Positions 38,601 to 49,152 are shown, counted from the stretch's first letter. The stretch: 64,000 bases of DNA from Trichoplusia ni (GCF_003590095.1 NC_039478.1:21018001-21082000); one strand, 5' to 3'. Numbers and translations: made by a program. The notes: generated by a model from the sequence alone, not told the origin.

Positions 38601-40780
38601 TATATTTCGTTGTAAAGTTAAGTAGTTTCTTAATTGAGATAATCACTCATTCTTTTTTAGTTAATATACAAAAAAAGCAAATATTTTCTACTCAAAACAT
38701 ACCTAACAATCATCCCAACGTACCTACAAACTCAAAAACCTGAAAATCCAACCCAAAACTCCCATTTTCACCCCAAAAGCGTATTCGAGAAAGCTATAAA
38801 TTCAAATCTAGATTCAGCATGCATAAATCACGATATGGCCAGCAGACGAGAGTGACGAATCGATAACATTAGGGTTTGGCTACCCCTCGGGTTGCCGGTG
38901 CAACGCGCATGTCCTACTCACCTGTGATTTCGGAGTCAGGCTGCAATTGTTCTCATCAATCTTTTAGTCCTTCCGTTGAGTACTAGGTTTTTTAAATGGA
39001 TGGATATTTTGGTGTAAGATATATTTTTTGGGTTACTTGTTGTTTTTTAATCTAGGTTTGGTTTTTTTTTACTGGAAGTAATGAATTTTTTCGCAGTTTT
39101 TTTTAGTTGCCATATCCCATTTAATAAATAAGATTTAGATGTTATAGAAATTGTTAGAATAAAAAAATAACTTTTCCAATTTCGTGGTGTACGAAAGATA
39201 AGAATTTTTAGGTTTCTACTGTAAATTAACTCATGCGCAAGGATGCAGTCAAAGGCAGAAGGAAAAACTCCCCAGAATTTAAAGTCTTGTTGAATTATGA
39301 AAGCTAACCAGATCACAGAATACAGTTATCATTTAATTTTAATCTGTTAATATCGCATCCAAAAGCCATTGATTTGATGGCCATTTAACCGAAAGCAAAC
39401 TATTAGCTCCCTCCAAATAGTTTGACTCCCTGTGGGCTTTGCCGGAGGCAATCAATGATCACAGGAATGAATAATGACTAGGAGATCCACCACCTCTTAA
39501 AATAAGGATTTTACAGTTGTTGAAGCGTGACAGAACACTACACAATGTAGAGCGTCGTCCCTCTTACACACCTGCAAGAATACTACTTAAAGACCCGGTG
39601 CCACGTCTCTAAGTCATGAAAAGAAATGCCTTCTTTGTTTCAATGTTTCTTTACACTGACGGTCACACGGTTACTTCTTAAGACCATTTTGCATTCAGGG
39701 CATGCACGTTGACGTCATGCAAACATCTTTGAAGGTCTCACCGCGTGTTAACACTTTGTAACTTGATAAAAACTGATTATATTATTGTTCTTTTTTTATA
39801 TGCATCGTATTATTCCTTAAGAAAAATGAAAAGTTTATTTTAAAACTACTTTGGAACTCTTTTCTTCCTTTGTAAATTAGATGCCTTTAAAAAGATGTTT
39901 TTACTTCTATGAGAAGTGAATAAGCATTAAATAGGGTTAACTGACAAAAAGTTCTGGGACAAGAACTGAAGTTTGAAAATATTTTAAATAAAAATGGCGT
40001 CACATTAACCGCAGCTTCACGTGACAGGGCTTTATGAGCAGTAGTTAAAGAAATAAATCGTTGAGTTTTATGAACGCTGTTGTAGAAACTACTGCAAACT
40101 AATAAAAAAGTAAGTTGAAGTATTAAGATGAATGAACAAAATGATTAAAACTACAATGACCACCAGTTACCCTAGACAGGTGTAATCTCGCCAGTCGTTA
40201 GCGTTGATTGAATCGCTCAAAACTATTAGAATTGAGTTTCAGCTCAAAATGTATGAAAAATAAATGAACTTGTAATTTTTACCTTCTAAAGTAAAGTCTC
40301 CTAAATATTGTATGTTTTTGGGGGCATGTAAATGAAACATTCACCGTTACATCTTTACTTGTGTATATGGATACCTGGTTAATATATATATTATTTTTTA
40401 ATTCATAGCGGTGATGGTTCAAATGTTAACAGTACATGAAACATAAAGTTTCATATTCGATTTTGTATAGTAACAATTTTAAATTTGAGATAAGTAGTTA
40501 TCACATTGCAATAATATTTCCAAAACTACACAAAATATACGAATAGTTTAAAACGAATATAAAATTTAATGTAACCCATAAATTAACTCCATGTTCGGAG
40601 ATGAAATATGAATTGGGACCGTAACTCTTGTACTAAGGGCTGTGTGAGGGGATGAAATTCTAGGGCACGATCAGTGCAACTTGTTGCGCCAAAGACTGCA
40701 GTCATGTCCAAATTGCTTCCGTAACTAATAAATTTAAATATCAAATTGACTTAAAATCAGTGATAAAGTGTCTTCGGAAT
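38601..40780. other. no gene; regulatory-looking words and a family D repeat
   Basis: 38863-38916 contains AATCGATA and the 12-mer GCGCATGTCCTA shared with the gene 1 upstream zone. 39530-39605 is a family D repeat (CACAATGTAGAGCGTCGTCC, then AATACTACTTAAAG). The rest is AT-rich and featureless. Confidence 0.4.
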
Positions 40781-40959
40781 CATTCTGGTGAGTGTTGAGA
40801 GTAACTTCAGTTTTTTTGGAGTGTATTTTCGGGTGTAATTTTTCGGGGTTCGCATCAGATGTCCAATGCATTTACGGCGCATGTGCCTTTCATAATTTCT
40901 AGACAGGCTGTGATTTATTAAGGCTATTGATTGCCAGTACCAAGCCGTGTGCGATACAT

Positions 40960-41033
40960 TCGGTACCTTCGCAGTGCGTGCGTCCGTTCGTCTTGAATAA
41001 TTATAGTTTTGGTGCAGTGTACTGGTTTCTTAT
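40960..41033 (+). promoter_or_regulatory. candidate untranslated first exon of gene 2
   Basis: A CpG-rich patch (GCAGTGCGTGCGTCCGTTCG) is followed by a good donor, TTAT|GTGAGT, at 41033/41034. It could splice to any of the small exons downstream. There is no direct proof of transcription. Confidence 0.25.
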
Positions 41034-41589
41034 GTGAGTATATTACTATATGTGATAAATTGGATATAGTTTGAGTAGATTTGAATCATATTTGCGGTTT
41101 TTGCGAAATTAAAAAGGTTTTTATAGAATTTCTTTGTCTCGATTTCGGTTGGTCAGTGCGGTCCGGTGCATCGATTTTTGCCTTAAATCGAAACTTTAAT
41201 ATTTTTTTAATGGTGATTTTGGAATTTTACGTGCCAGTGAGAATAGTGTAATGGTATTTTTTTGGATTTCTTCGATTATGATTTTTGATTTTTTAATTAG
41301 TTTAAAATTCGGTGTTCGTCTTGTTTTTCGGGAAGTAAATTAGGAAAACTAATGTTTTAGTGGGTTTATTCGCGGTTATCCAATGCTAGGTATTAAAAGA
41401 AAACTTTGAGATTTTAATAAAAATTTTAATAAAACAATATTTCATTTTTTCGGGACGGATAATCAGCCGACGACGGTTTTAAATTGCTTAGGTTTCGGAA
41501 TCACGTTGCTGTTTTATGAAAAACTTTTCTTTGTTTGATACGGACAAAGAAATACTTTTTCTGGAAGGCTTGCCGACCAGCTATTTATA

Positions 41590-41710
41590 TCACTCCGGGC
41601 TGGCAGGGTTGGTGGGGGTAATGGTGGGGGGGGAGGCGTGGGAGGGGGGGGGTGAATCAATATTCGATACATTGATAGTGCGCATGCCTTAGGTCTTAAA
41701 TCTAGGGCAT
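41590..41710 (+). promoter_or_regulatory. G-rich block with CGATA and GCGCATGC
   Basis: A run of G-rich sequence (41606-41652) is followed by ATTCGATACATTGATAGTGC and GCGCATGCC. It resembles the later G-rich modules and the gene 1 promoter modules but lacks the CCGGGTCGG and GCAATGCAG words. Confidence 0.35.
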
Positions 41711-42235
41711 GCCAGGATGTCCTAGATTGGGAGTTGGGAGCTCTCGCAGCGGACCGGCCGAGTCTATTTATAGAAGGAAATTTCCATACTGTTGTGCAAC
41801 TTAGATTTGTCACTTTGTTATTTGGACTCGCCAGATTCTAGTCAACTTCTTGGTATGCAACTCAATTCTATAACAATAACGCCTAATAAAAACAATTAGC
41901 AACACAACTTTACACATTGCTATGCCTTTTTCCAAGGAGTGATCGTTGTCCTTCGCTTTTGCTATGAAGTTATCTTAAGGCGCGCCGTTTTTTTCCTTGT
42001 TGCTTTCCAACCCACGTCATGAGCTCAGCAGTGCCATCTGTAGCTCATTTTCTTAGTTGTCGCTTACTCATTAGAGTTATTATTGTTTAATCGGTTCGAC
42101 AACGAGTGGACGTGTTGCGTTAAATTAGAAATTTCTTTTGCAGCAACGGACTTAAGAACGTCTTCTTCACTGGTCTTCTTAGGCTAGGGGAGAAGGGTAG
42201 GTGGTTTAGTTCTAGAACTTTTGAGCTTAGTTCAT

Positions 42236-42387
42236 CTTTGTTCTAGCCGGGTCGGTTTGAGCTGCGGGTGGAGTGGGGGTAGCGGGGTTGTAAGAGGGGT
42301 GCGGGGGGGTGCAGCGGGGTAACGGTGGTGAGGGACGAGGGAAATGACGCAATGCAGTTATTGGGCGTCTCCGGCGAGGATAGGACG
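42236..42387 (+). promoter_or_regulatory. G-rich module M1
   Basis: TTCTAGCCGGGTCGG, then about 90 bases of G-rich sequence, TGACGCAAT (42345-42353) within ATGACGCAATGCAGTTATT, and GGCGAGGATAGGACGG. TTCTAGAA (heat-shock-element-like) lies just upstream at about 42210. TGACGCAAT fits a CRE-C/EBP composite site. Confidence 0.6.
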
Positions 42388-42570
42388 GAATTTCCCGCTC
42401 CACTTGTGTTAATTTGAACAAAGGATTTTCCAACGGATTCCGGGTTTAGCTACTGCGCATGTCAAACTCGTTAGCGCCTTAGGTTTGAATCTTTTCTTAG
42501 ATACAATTTTATGAAATCTTTCGATTATTTTTTTTTTTGTATACTTAAATGAGTTTTCATTTTGTTTCAG

Positions 42571-42633
42571 GTACGGCGCATCCAGACAGATATTGATTTG
42601 CTGCCCTCGGGAAGCAGTTGCAATACATTGAAG
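42571..42633 (+). CDS. gene 2, alternative small exon 1
   Basis: Acceptor TTTTGTTTCAG|GTACGG and donor TTGAAG|GTGAGT. The 63 bases are open as VRRIQTDIDLLPSGSSCNTLK, and the exon ends in phase 0, as exon 4 of the gene requires. Its 3' half is related to the small exons at 43811 and 48012 (shared L-P-S-x-x-S-C and a final L-K). It may be coding or a leader exon; no ATG is present. Confidence 0.45.
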
Positions 42634-43280
42634 GTGAGTTTTTATTATCTCTATAAATAGACTTATATTTAATTTCAAGTCATTTGATGGTCTGTCAAAG
42701 TGATACATTTTTTTTATAACTTATTTTACATAGCAGCGTTTTCTTTTAAGTCTTCTCATCTGTTATATTACAGTTAGAGAAGTAGATTTTTAATAATGTG
42801 TTCAGTGAAGTATATTTCTTAATCTTTGTATTTAAAATAATTATTTTTATTAAAGTTAAAGAACAAAGTCCTGAAGTGAAATTACTGTAATATTCTACCA
42901 CGTGTATTGGTAGAAAATTTAATACAAACACATCCTTGATATACAATTAATGTTCTAGTTAGTACAAAATAATAACATCTAATATCAACGGTATTGTTTT
43001 GTTATGATTTTCTTATAAGGCGCTCTCGTTTTCCTTAGCGATTGCTAAGACCTTTTCTCAAGGCGCACCAAATTTTTCTACGAGCTCGGTTGCGCGATAC
43101 ACAGCCAATTTTCTATATTAGTACCTACTTATCAAAGTTTAATATCGTTAAATATATTAATTTTTGATCGGATCTATTTTTTGTGGAGTGGAATTACGAC
43201 TGTCCTCTTTGTTTATCTTCTAAGAATTCAGAGGACTTAGAGGTAGGTGGAAGTTCCCAGAATAGTTAGGTTTAGCCTTC

Positions 43281-43430
43281 GCTTTGTTCTGGCCGGGTCG
43301 GCTCAACCTACGGAGGATGCGCGGACAGAGGGGGGTAGTAGGAAGAGCGGGGCGGGGAGGGGGGTAGCAAGCAGGTCAGGGGAGGTGAGGGGCGCGGGGA
43401 AATGACGCAATGCAGTTATCTTCTATGCTA
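43281..43430 (+). promoter_or_regulatory. G-rich module M2
   Basis: GTTCTGGCCGGGTCGGCTC, a G-rich stretch, then ATGACGCAATGCAGTTAT (TGACGCAAT 43403-43411). TTCCCAGAA, a STAT-type TTCNNNGAA word, lies upstream at about 43253. Confidence 0.6.
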
Positions 43431-43435
43431 TCTAG

Positions 43436-43610
43436 GTCTGCGCTGGCCGGGTCGGCTTGAAGCTCCGTACGGCGATAGAGGGGGTATAGCGGAGAGCGGG
43501 GAGCGGGGTAGAGGGGCGTGGTGCCGGTAGCGGGGTAAGGCCGGCGTTAGGGAGGGAAATTGCGCAATGCAGTTATTCTGTGGGAGCCTCTGGTGAGGAT
43601 AGCACGGTTT
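43436..43610 (+). promoter_or_regulatory. G-rich module M3 with a perfect C/EBP palindrome
   Basis: GCTGGCCGGGTCGGCTTG, a G-rich stretch, then ATTGCGCAAT (43559-43568), the ideal C/EBP palindrome, within GCGCAATGCAGTTATTCTGT and GGTGAGGATAGCACGG. Confidence 0.6.
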
Positions 43611-43810
43611 CTCTTACACAACCTATATTGACTGTGGGTCATATTGGATCCTGAAGCCCCCTTTGAAGATAGGGACACGCAACGGGTTTCTACCGATACA
43701 AGCTTCATTCGTTAGTAGCTTTCTACATTGAATTGTAAAATATTAATAGAATTTGTATATAAAATTGCTTTGTCTTTGGAATTGTTAAATTTGTTTTTTT
43801 TTTGTTTTAG

Positions 43811-43871
43811 GTCTACCACGTCTGGTCCGAATTGTACGCTGCCATCTAGGAGAAGTTGCGATAGACTAAAG
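43811..43871 (+). CDS. gene 2, alternative small exon 2
   Basis: Acceptor TTTTGTTTTAG|GTCTACC and donor CTAAAG|GTAAGT. Open in the frame that ends in phase 0: STTSGPNCTLPSRRSCDRLK. Its 61-base length means its entry phase differs from the exons at 42571 and 48012. Splicing after the 42571 exon would hit a stop, so the copies would have to be alternatives, or leaders. Confidence 0.4.
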
Positions 43872-44667
43872 GTAAGTTTTTAATTGATTATATTAATCTA
43901 TTATTGAATTTTCAGTGAACATTGTTTGTTTTTACGTAATACGATTGAGCCTATATAGTTCATACATAACTGAATTTGCTGATTTCAAAGATAAATTTTC
44001 ATTGTCTTAAAAGTCTGTCTCTTAGTTTCATAAAGTAGAGTTAAATAGTTTGCTTCAAATAAAATATAGTCTAGAATTTAGTGATCGCTTATCACACCAT
44101 AAACTACAATATTACGAAACACAATTTAGGTTAGAATTCAAAATGTTAATAGTTTCTTTTCCATAAAAGACGATTATTAACCTTGAGATATAAATAGCCT
44201 AATAAGAACAAAAATTTTTTTTTTTAAAGACGCGGTATCTTTCGAATGTAACGTTTCTTATTATGTACGTTGCTAAGACTTTTTCTTAAGGCGTTCCTTT
44301 TTTGTGATCGCTCTTCTTGGTCTTGGTAGCACCTGTGGAAATACTTCTAACTCATTAATTGTTGTCCTAATTCAAATTAATAATAAGGTTTAATCACCGC
44401 CTTTGCTGGTTTTCCGAAGATTAGGAGAACGGATTTATTTCTAGAGCTATAAGCTTTAGCTAGCCAGTAGGTTTTGATTTAGCCAGCTAGACTTGTGAGC
44501 TACTTTTGCTACTACAAAGATGGGAATCCTTTATCTTTCTGAACCCACCGTCCCTTCGAGGCCTTCATGAACTTCCAAGATAACAGCAAGAAGCAAGGGT
44601 CGTGAAATTAAATGTTTTTTTTAATTAACCTAAAATAGTAGTACAATAAGGAGCTTTTTAATAAACC

Positions 44668-44740
44668 TTAAATCTTAGTCTAAGTATATAAATAGAATTG
44701 TCAGAGAAAAGGCAAATATCAGTAACGATACTTTTGATTT
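44668..44740 (+). promoter_or_regulatory. TATA promoter-like block, copy 2
   Basis: AATCTTAGTCTAAGTATATAAATAG (TATA 44695-44705), then GTCAGAG and CAAATATC. It is a close match to 38520-38600. Confidence 0.4.
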
Positions 44741-45052
44741 AGTATGCTTCTTTCCAAGATGTGATCGTTGCCATTTAATTTTCGAAAATCGATCGTACCT
44801 ACTTACATCCAATTATTTAATGTGTCTTTTTATCCCCTATAATCTGATCACCGAAATCATCTGATCAATCTATGAATTTTTGAAGGATAGGTATTAATAA
44901 TTAGAAATAGAATATTGAGAAATTTAAGAGCTAAAAATGTTTTTATCTTTTCTTTTATAATTAGATAGAAGAACGTCTTCTTTGCTAGGCTTCTTAATAT
45001 GGTGGATAAAGAGTAGGTAGTTAATTCCTAGAACTGCCTGGTTTAGCCTATA

Positions 45053-45190
45053 GCTTTGTTCTAGCCGGGTCGATCTGAGCTAAGTGAGATGCCCGGGCAG
45101 AGGTCAGAATGGTAGGGGGGAAGGTTTACAGCGGGGTAGAGGAGGGGATGGGCGGGGAAAATGGCACAAGGCCGCTTCCATGGAAAGGGC
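45053..45190 (+). promoter_or_regulatory. G-rich module M4 (diverged)
   Basis: GTTCTAGCCGGGTCGATC followed by a G-rich stretch; the bZIP word has decayed to ATGGCACAAGG. TTCCTAGAA lies just upstream at about 45027. Confidence 0.5.
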
Positions 45191-45220
45191 TGTAATGTTC
45201 TAGAATTATTACGCAACAGC

Positions 45221-45423
45221 TCTGTTCTGGCCGGGTCGCTATGCGCTACAGGAGGGGTTATACAGGCAGGGGGGGGGGGGGTGAGATCCGGGCGTGGTTG
45301 AGGGGGGGGGGACTTGCGGGGTTCGGGGAGTGGGATATATAGAGGGGTAGAGACGCCAAGGGGGAGAAGGACATTGGCGCAATGCAGTTATTCTGTGGCC
45401 ACCTCTGGCGAGGACAGCACGAG
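45221..45423 (+). promoter_or_regulatory. G-rich module M5, strongest G runs
   Basis: GTTCTGGCCGGGTCGCT, two uninterrupted G runs (about 45270-45282 and 45302-45311), then TTGGCGCAATGCAGTTATTC and GGCGAGGACAGCACGAG. TTCTAGAA is at about 45199. It has clear potential to form G-quadruplexes on the plus strand. Confidence 0.6.
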
Positions 45424-45490
45424 TGTTTTTTCGGTCCAGCTCATTTAATTATATAAATCCTTTGGTCAGTCTCTGGTTGGAACTATGCAG

Positions 45491-45520
45491 TCATTGAGAA
45501 ACAGTAGCGAAGATCGATAT
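45491..45520 (+). pseudogene. degenerate copy of the gene 2 small exon
   Basis: GAGAAACAGTAGCGAAGATC followed by donor GATAT|GTAAGT aligns with GGAGAAGTTGCGATAGACTA of the 43811 exon. The acceptor (ACTATGCAG) has no pyrimidine tract, so use is doubtful. Confidence 0.3.
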
Positions 45521-45969
45521 GTAAGTTTCTTTTTTATATTTACAATCAGAGTTACCTTGCTATTACGTAAGAGCGTTATGCCTGTGAACCGTCTTAACTT
45601 ATTGAACAATAGTTTTTTTTGCGGTCTGTTAGTGTAATTGGAATTAAATAATATTATAACTTTTAATTCAAGTGTATAAACATTTCGACTACAAAGGGTT
45701 GGAAAAAGATAACCATTTTTTTTAATAAGTCGTAATTCGGATGTTTTTTGGCTAAGAGTTTTTTTTGCGGCATTTCTGATTTTTCTATCAACTTTCAACG
45801 TGAACTTAGCTTTTTAATAAATATTTTCGCCTATAATATTTAAATGGTTGTTCGTGATCTCACCAACGTGTATTTTTGCGATATTAAGCTATTCGAACAT
45901 GTTGCGCAACATGAGACGCGCCAAATGACATCTGGGTTTACCGCGATACGACGTTCCTGGATATCCTTT

Positions 45970-46060
45970 AGCCTTGTTCAGCCCAGGTCAGTTTGAGTTA
46001 AGGAAGGTGCTCAAGATGCCTGGCTATTTTAAGGGTGTGTCCGGCGATATTAGCAGGGTT
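45970..46060 (+). promoter_or_regulatory. module M6, G-rich core deleted
   Basis: GTTCAGCCCAGGTCAGTTTG runs almost directly into GTCCGGCGATATTAGCAGGG. The G-rich part and the bZIP word are missing. Confidence 0.4.
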
Positions 46061-46158
46061 TCTGCCACATTTTCTCCTGTAGTTGGAAATTGAGTATTTT
46101 AGATGGTCCTTTGTTGATTCTTACAACGTATGTATAATTTTTATGCACTTAATTTCAG

Positions 46159-46179
46159 TTACCAGTTGGCGTAGATTAT
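46159..46179 (+). pseudogene. degenerate copy of the gene 2 small exon
   Basis: After a good acceptor (CACTTAATTTCAG), the bases TTACCAGTTGGCGTAGATTA resemble CAGTTGCAATACATTGAAG of the 42571 exon. The donor is weak (GTAATA). Confidence 0.25.
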
Positions 46180-46639
46180 GTAATACGGTTAGGCATATCA
46201 ATGTATTAAGTAGTCGAATATAAAAAAAAAACCTTTTTTACATCGCAAGAATCTACTGTGAATATTTCTCCTGAAGTGAAATTATATTATAACATTCCGA
46301 TAAATGGAATTTTACCTTTAATATAAGCCCACCCTTGAGATATAAATAGCCCAATTAGTGGAAAAGAAAAATTATAATCCACTGTTATCATTTAAAAACA
46401 AAGTTTATATGCCTATATTTTTTGTATTTTCTTTTTCCATTGCTATGACTTTTTTTAAAGGCACTCTATTTCTCCAAGTCTTTTAAGCAATCGTTATGCT
46501 TAACAGAACTCCTTCCAACTGATCGGGTTAACGAAATGTTTCGATTCTTATTTGTTGAAATTCAAGTTTATCCTGGTATTGTAGGGAATGAAAGAGCAGG
46601 ATAGGTGATTTAGTGCAAGAACTATAAGGTTTAGCTTTT

Positions 46640-46735
46640 GTCTTTGCTTTGGCCAGGTTAGCTAGAGCTACAGAAGAGTAGACGAGGGTAGAGGAAATAC
46701 AAGAGGAATATAGTGGTTATGCATAATGCAGATGT
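46640..46735 (+). promoter_or_regulatory. module M7 (strongly diverged)
   Basis: CTTTGGCCAGGTTAGCTAG, a shortened purine-rich stretch, then GCATAATGCAGATGTATT. Confidence 0.35.
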
Positions 46736-46746
46736 ATTATAAAATA

Positions 46747-46918
46747 GCTCCGTTCTGGCGGGGTCGGCTAAGCGGAGGTATGAGAAGGGGGGGGGGGGAT
46801 TCGCGGGGATTGAAGTCGAGCGATAGGGTTAAAGCGGGGTAGACGCGGTGAGGAGGGAGGGTTGGGATATGGCGCAATGCAGTAAATCTGTGGTCGTCTG
46901 TGGTGGGGATAGCATTCA
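46747..46918 (+). promoter_or_regulatory. G-rich module M8
   Basis: GTTCTGGCGGGGTCGGCTAA, a G-rich stretch with a 10-base G run, ATGGCGCAATGCAGTAAATC (46869 onward) and GTGGGGATAGCATT. Confidence 0.55.
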
Positions 46919-47249
46919 TATTTCCATTCGAAATTGTATAGGTACTTTGTTTTGAGTGCACTTTTGAAATTTAACAATAGTTTTTAAATACGAACCTCTT
47001 TTGAGATGAGATTCGGATAACAATATAGATAATAAGCTAGCATTTTTTTAAAGACGCTGTTATCTTCAACGATATTTGAAGGTTAAAAGGACACTATGTT
47101 TTTTTCTATAAAGTTCTATTAGGCAACATAACCGAACATTTTGCGCAACATGCCACGCATGCGCAAGAAGTATCTAATACGCAGATTAAATCGCTACTTT
47201 TCTACGGATAGCTTTTAACGGTTACGGGTTGAGCTTTGATTAGCCTTGA

Positions 47250-47372
47250 GCCTATTCTCTCCGGGTCGTCTTGAGCCACGGTTTTGACTAGGGAAGGAAG
47301 AGGAAGAGGGTGCAGGCAGAAAAAATGTCTTGTTCGCGATAGAATGACGCAATGCAGATGTTTTGCGGGGTC
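47250..47372 (+). promoter_or_regulatory. module M9
   Basis: TCTCTCCGGGTCGTCTTGAG, a short purine-rich stretch, then TGACGCAATGCAGATGTTTT (47345 onward), running straight into the next module. Confidence 0.5.
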
Positions 47373-47530
47373 GGCTTTAGCTTTGCCCGGGTCGGCTGTT
47401 GTTATGGGCGCTGCGCAGTCTGCGAGGAGAGGTTGGGGGGGGGGTGCCGGGTCAGGTCGCGGGGCAGAGAGGGGAGGGGTGGCGAGGGACGAGGGAAATA
47501 GCGCAATGCAGTTATTTTGCGAACGCCAAG
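47373..47530 (+). promoter_or_regulatory. G-rich module M10
   Basis: CTTTGCCCGGGTCGGCTGTT, a long G-rich stretch, then TAGCGCAATGCAGTTATTTT (47499 onward). Confidence 0.55.
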
Positions 47531-47660
47531 CATGTAACACGCGTCTATCTTCTCGCGCTTTACTTTAAGAAACGTTGCATTCTAGAGTACCTTTTGTGGA
47601 ATTTTCAAAGGAGATCAAGATTTAAAGGTGTAGTTAGTTACTGCGTTTGATGAAGATAAG

Positions 47661-47816
47661 CCTTTGTTCTGGGTGAGTCGATTTAAACTGCCAGCCACGT
47701 TCGAGAAGGGGGAGGGGTAGCGGGAATTCGGGAGGGAGATAGATAGAGGCAGCAAGGAGTGCGGTTAAATGACGCAATGCGGATATTTCGTGGGCGTCCC
47801 CAGCGAGGATAGTACA
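47661..47816 (+). promoter_or_regulatory. G-rich module M11
   Basis: CTTTGTTCTGGGTGAGTCG, a G-rich stretch, TGACGCAATGCGGATATTTC (47770 onward) and AGCGAGGATAGTACAG. It is the module nearest the coding exons. Confidence 0.55.
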
Positions 47817-48011
47817 GATTCTATCGAACCAGCTCTGCTAGTTTGAAAAATACTTACAACTTGAAATGATTCTAAGACTTAAAAATGTTTTTTTTTTATA
47901 TTTGTGCTTAAGTATTTGTAGTTAATGTGTGAATTGCTAATAACATAACAACTTAATTTCTTGACCTTTTTTATTTTCGTAGTTGCATTGATAGGTTTTA
48001 CTTTGTTCCAG

Positions 48012-48083
48012 GACCGCCCCATCCCCACCCTCTTTGACAGGGACTTCGTGCCGCCACCTGAAAGCTGTAACGACGAATTAAAA
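48012..48083 (+). CDS. gene 2, exon 3 (small exon, copy nearest the coding exons)
   Basis: Acceptor CTTTGTTCCAG|GAC and donor TTAAAA|GTAAGT. Its 24 whole codons read DRPIPTLFDRDFVPPP followed by ESCNDELK, in phase with the next exon. The final S-C-N-x-x-L-K is shared with the exon at 42571, and S-C-x-x-L-K with that at 43811. Good splice sites and an open frame support a real exon. Confidence 0.6.
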
Positions 48084-48686
48084 GTAAGTTTTGTATACCT
48101 TTTGAGATTATGACACTTTGCAATTGGGGCACAACTCCATCAAGTCTGAACTCATTTGATTCGTCTTGATACGTACTTTTGGTTACACAAAAGAAAGCTA
48201 GCTATCAGCTTTTATAGGTTTACCTCATTGCTTATGAATAGTTTGCTCGAATATTAACAATCCACTTAAAAAATTTCGATGCTCAGAGTTTTCATCCTTT
48301 TACTTCTGGCAATTATGATAGAGGTATTGATTTGCTCGAAATGCATGGTCAAGTTAAGCTTCGACGTAGCCTTACTTAACATTTTCTTCTTTGAATGGAA
48401 CTTGGAACAATAGGCGAAACAAAGAACAGTGAAACATCTTTCGGCAAATGAAAGAAGTACCGGGTTCCAAATTAGCAAACATGGCCATCACTGCTCAATT
48501 CTTCTTTAATGGGCAAAGCATTACCATTGTCCATAGCACGTTTTAGGGCTTTACTATTCGTAAACTTGAACTTGAATAAACATCTTACACATTTTTCGAC
48601 AACCATATTTGACATCGCAAAATAACATAAAGTGATCATCTATCAAAACTTGAACAAAAATTAACCTTTTAACACATCAATTATCT

Positions 48687-49062
48687 GTTCATCATCATCA
48701 TCATCATTTCGGCCTATAGCTGTCCAAAGCTGGACATAGGCCTCTCCATACATTCTCAAGCGCGACCGGATCATTGCCACCTGCATCCAACGAGACCCAG
48801 CGGCTTTCACCAGGTCGTCGGTCCATCTAGCAGTGTCGAGTGGCGCACGCACCGGTTTCAAGGTGTCGCTAGGTCTGAGGTTCCGGGTTCGATCCCCGGT
48901 CGGGTCAATGTAAAAATTCACATTTCTACATTGTCTCGGGTCTGGTTGTTTGTGGTACCATCGTTGTATCTGAATTCCATAACACAAGTGCTTTAGCAAC
49001 TTACTTTGGGTTCAGAACAATATATGTGATGTTGTCCGCATTTATTCATTTATTTTATTTAT
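48687..49062 (+). repeat. SINE family B, copy 2, with LINE-type tail
   Basis: It starts with a run of CATCAT, then AAGCTGGACATAGGCCTCTC, a tRNA-like B box GGTTCGATCCC near 48892, and ends GTTGTCCGCATTTATTCATT. It is opposite in strand to the copies at 33740 and 62066, and lies in the intron before exon 4 of gene 2. Confidence 0.8.
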
Positions 49063-49152
49063 CATATTCATATTCCATACGTCTGCACACATTTACTCTA
49101 CTCTTTACTCCACCGTATCCCATCCTGACAGTATGTTTCCCCTTGTGTATAG

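Noticed and set aside
41514..41813. Pro-rich minus-strand frames (also 42227-42433, 46737-46977, 47202-47540)
   Set aside because: They are the complement of the G-rich modules; the Pro runs are just C runs.
42343..42410. The conserved ATGACGCAATGCAG as a start codon of a mini first exon (M-T-Q-C-S-Y...)
   Set aside because: The ATG is lost in several copies (ATTGCGCAAT, TAGCGCAAT), the frame is not kept, and no common donor follows. A protein-binding DNA word explains the conservation better.
48885..48905. tRNA gene
   Set aside because: Only a B-box-like word within a SINE copy; no cloverleaf can be drawn.
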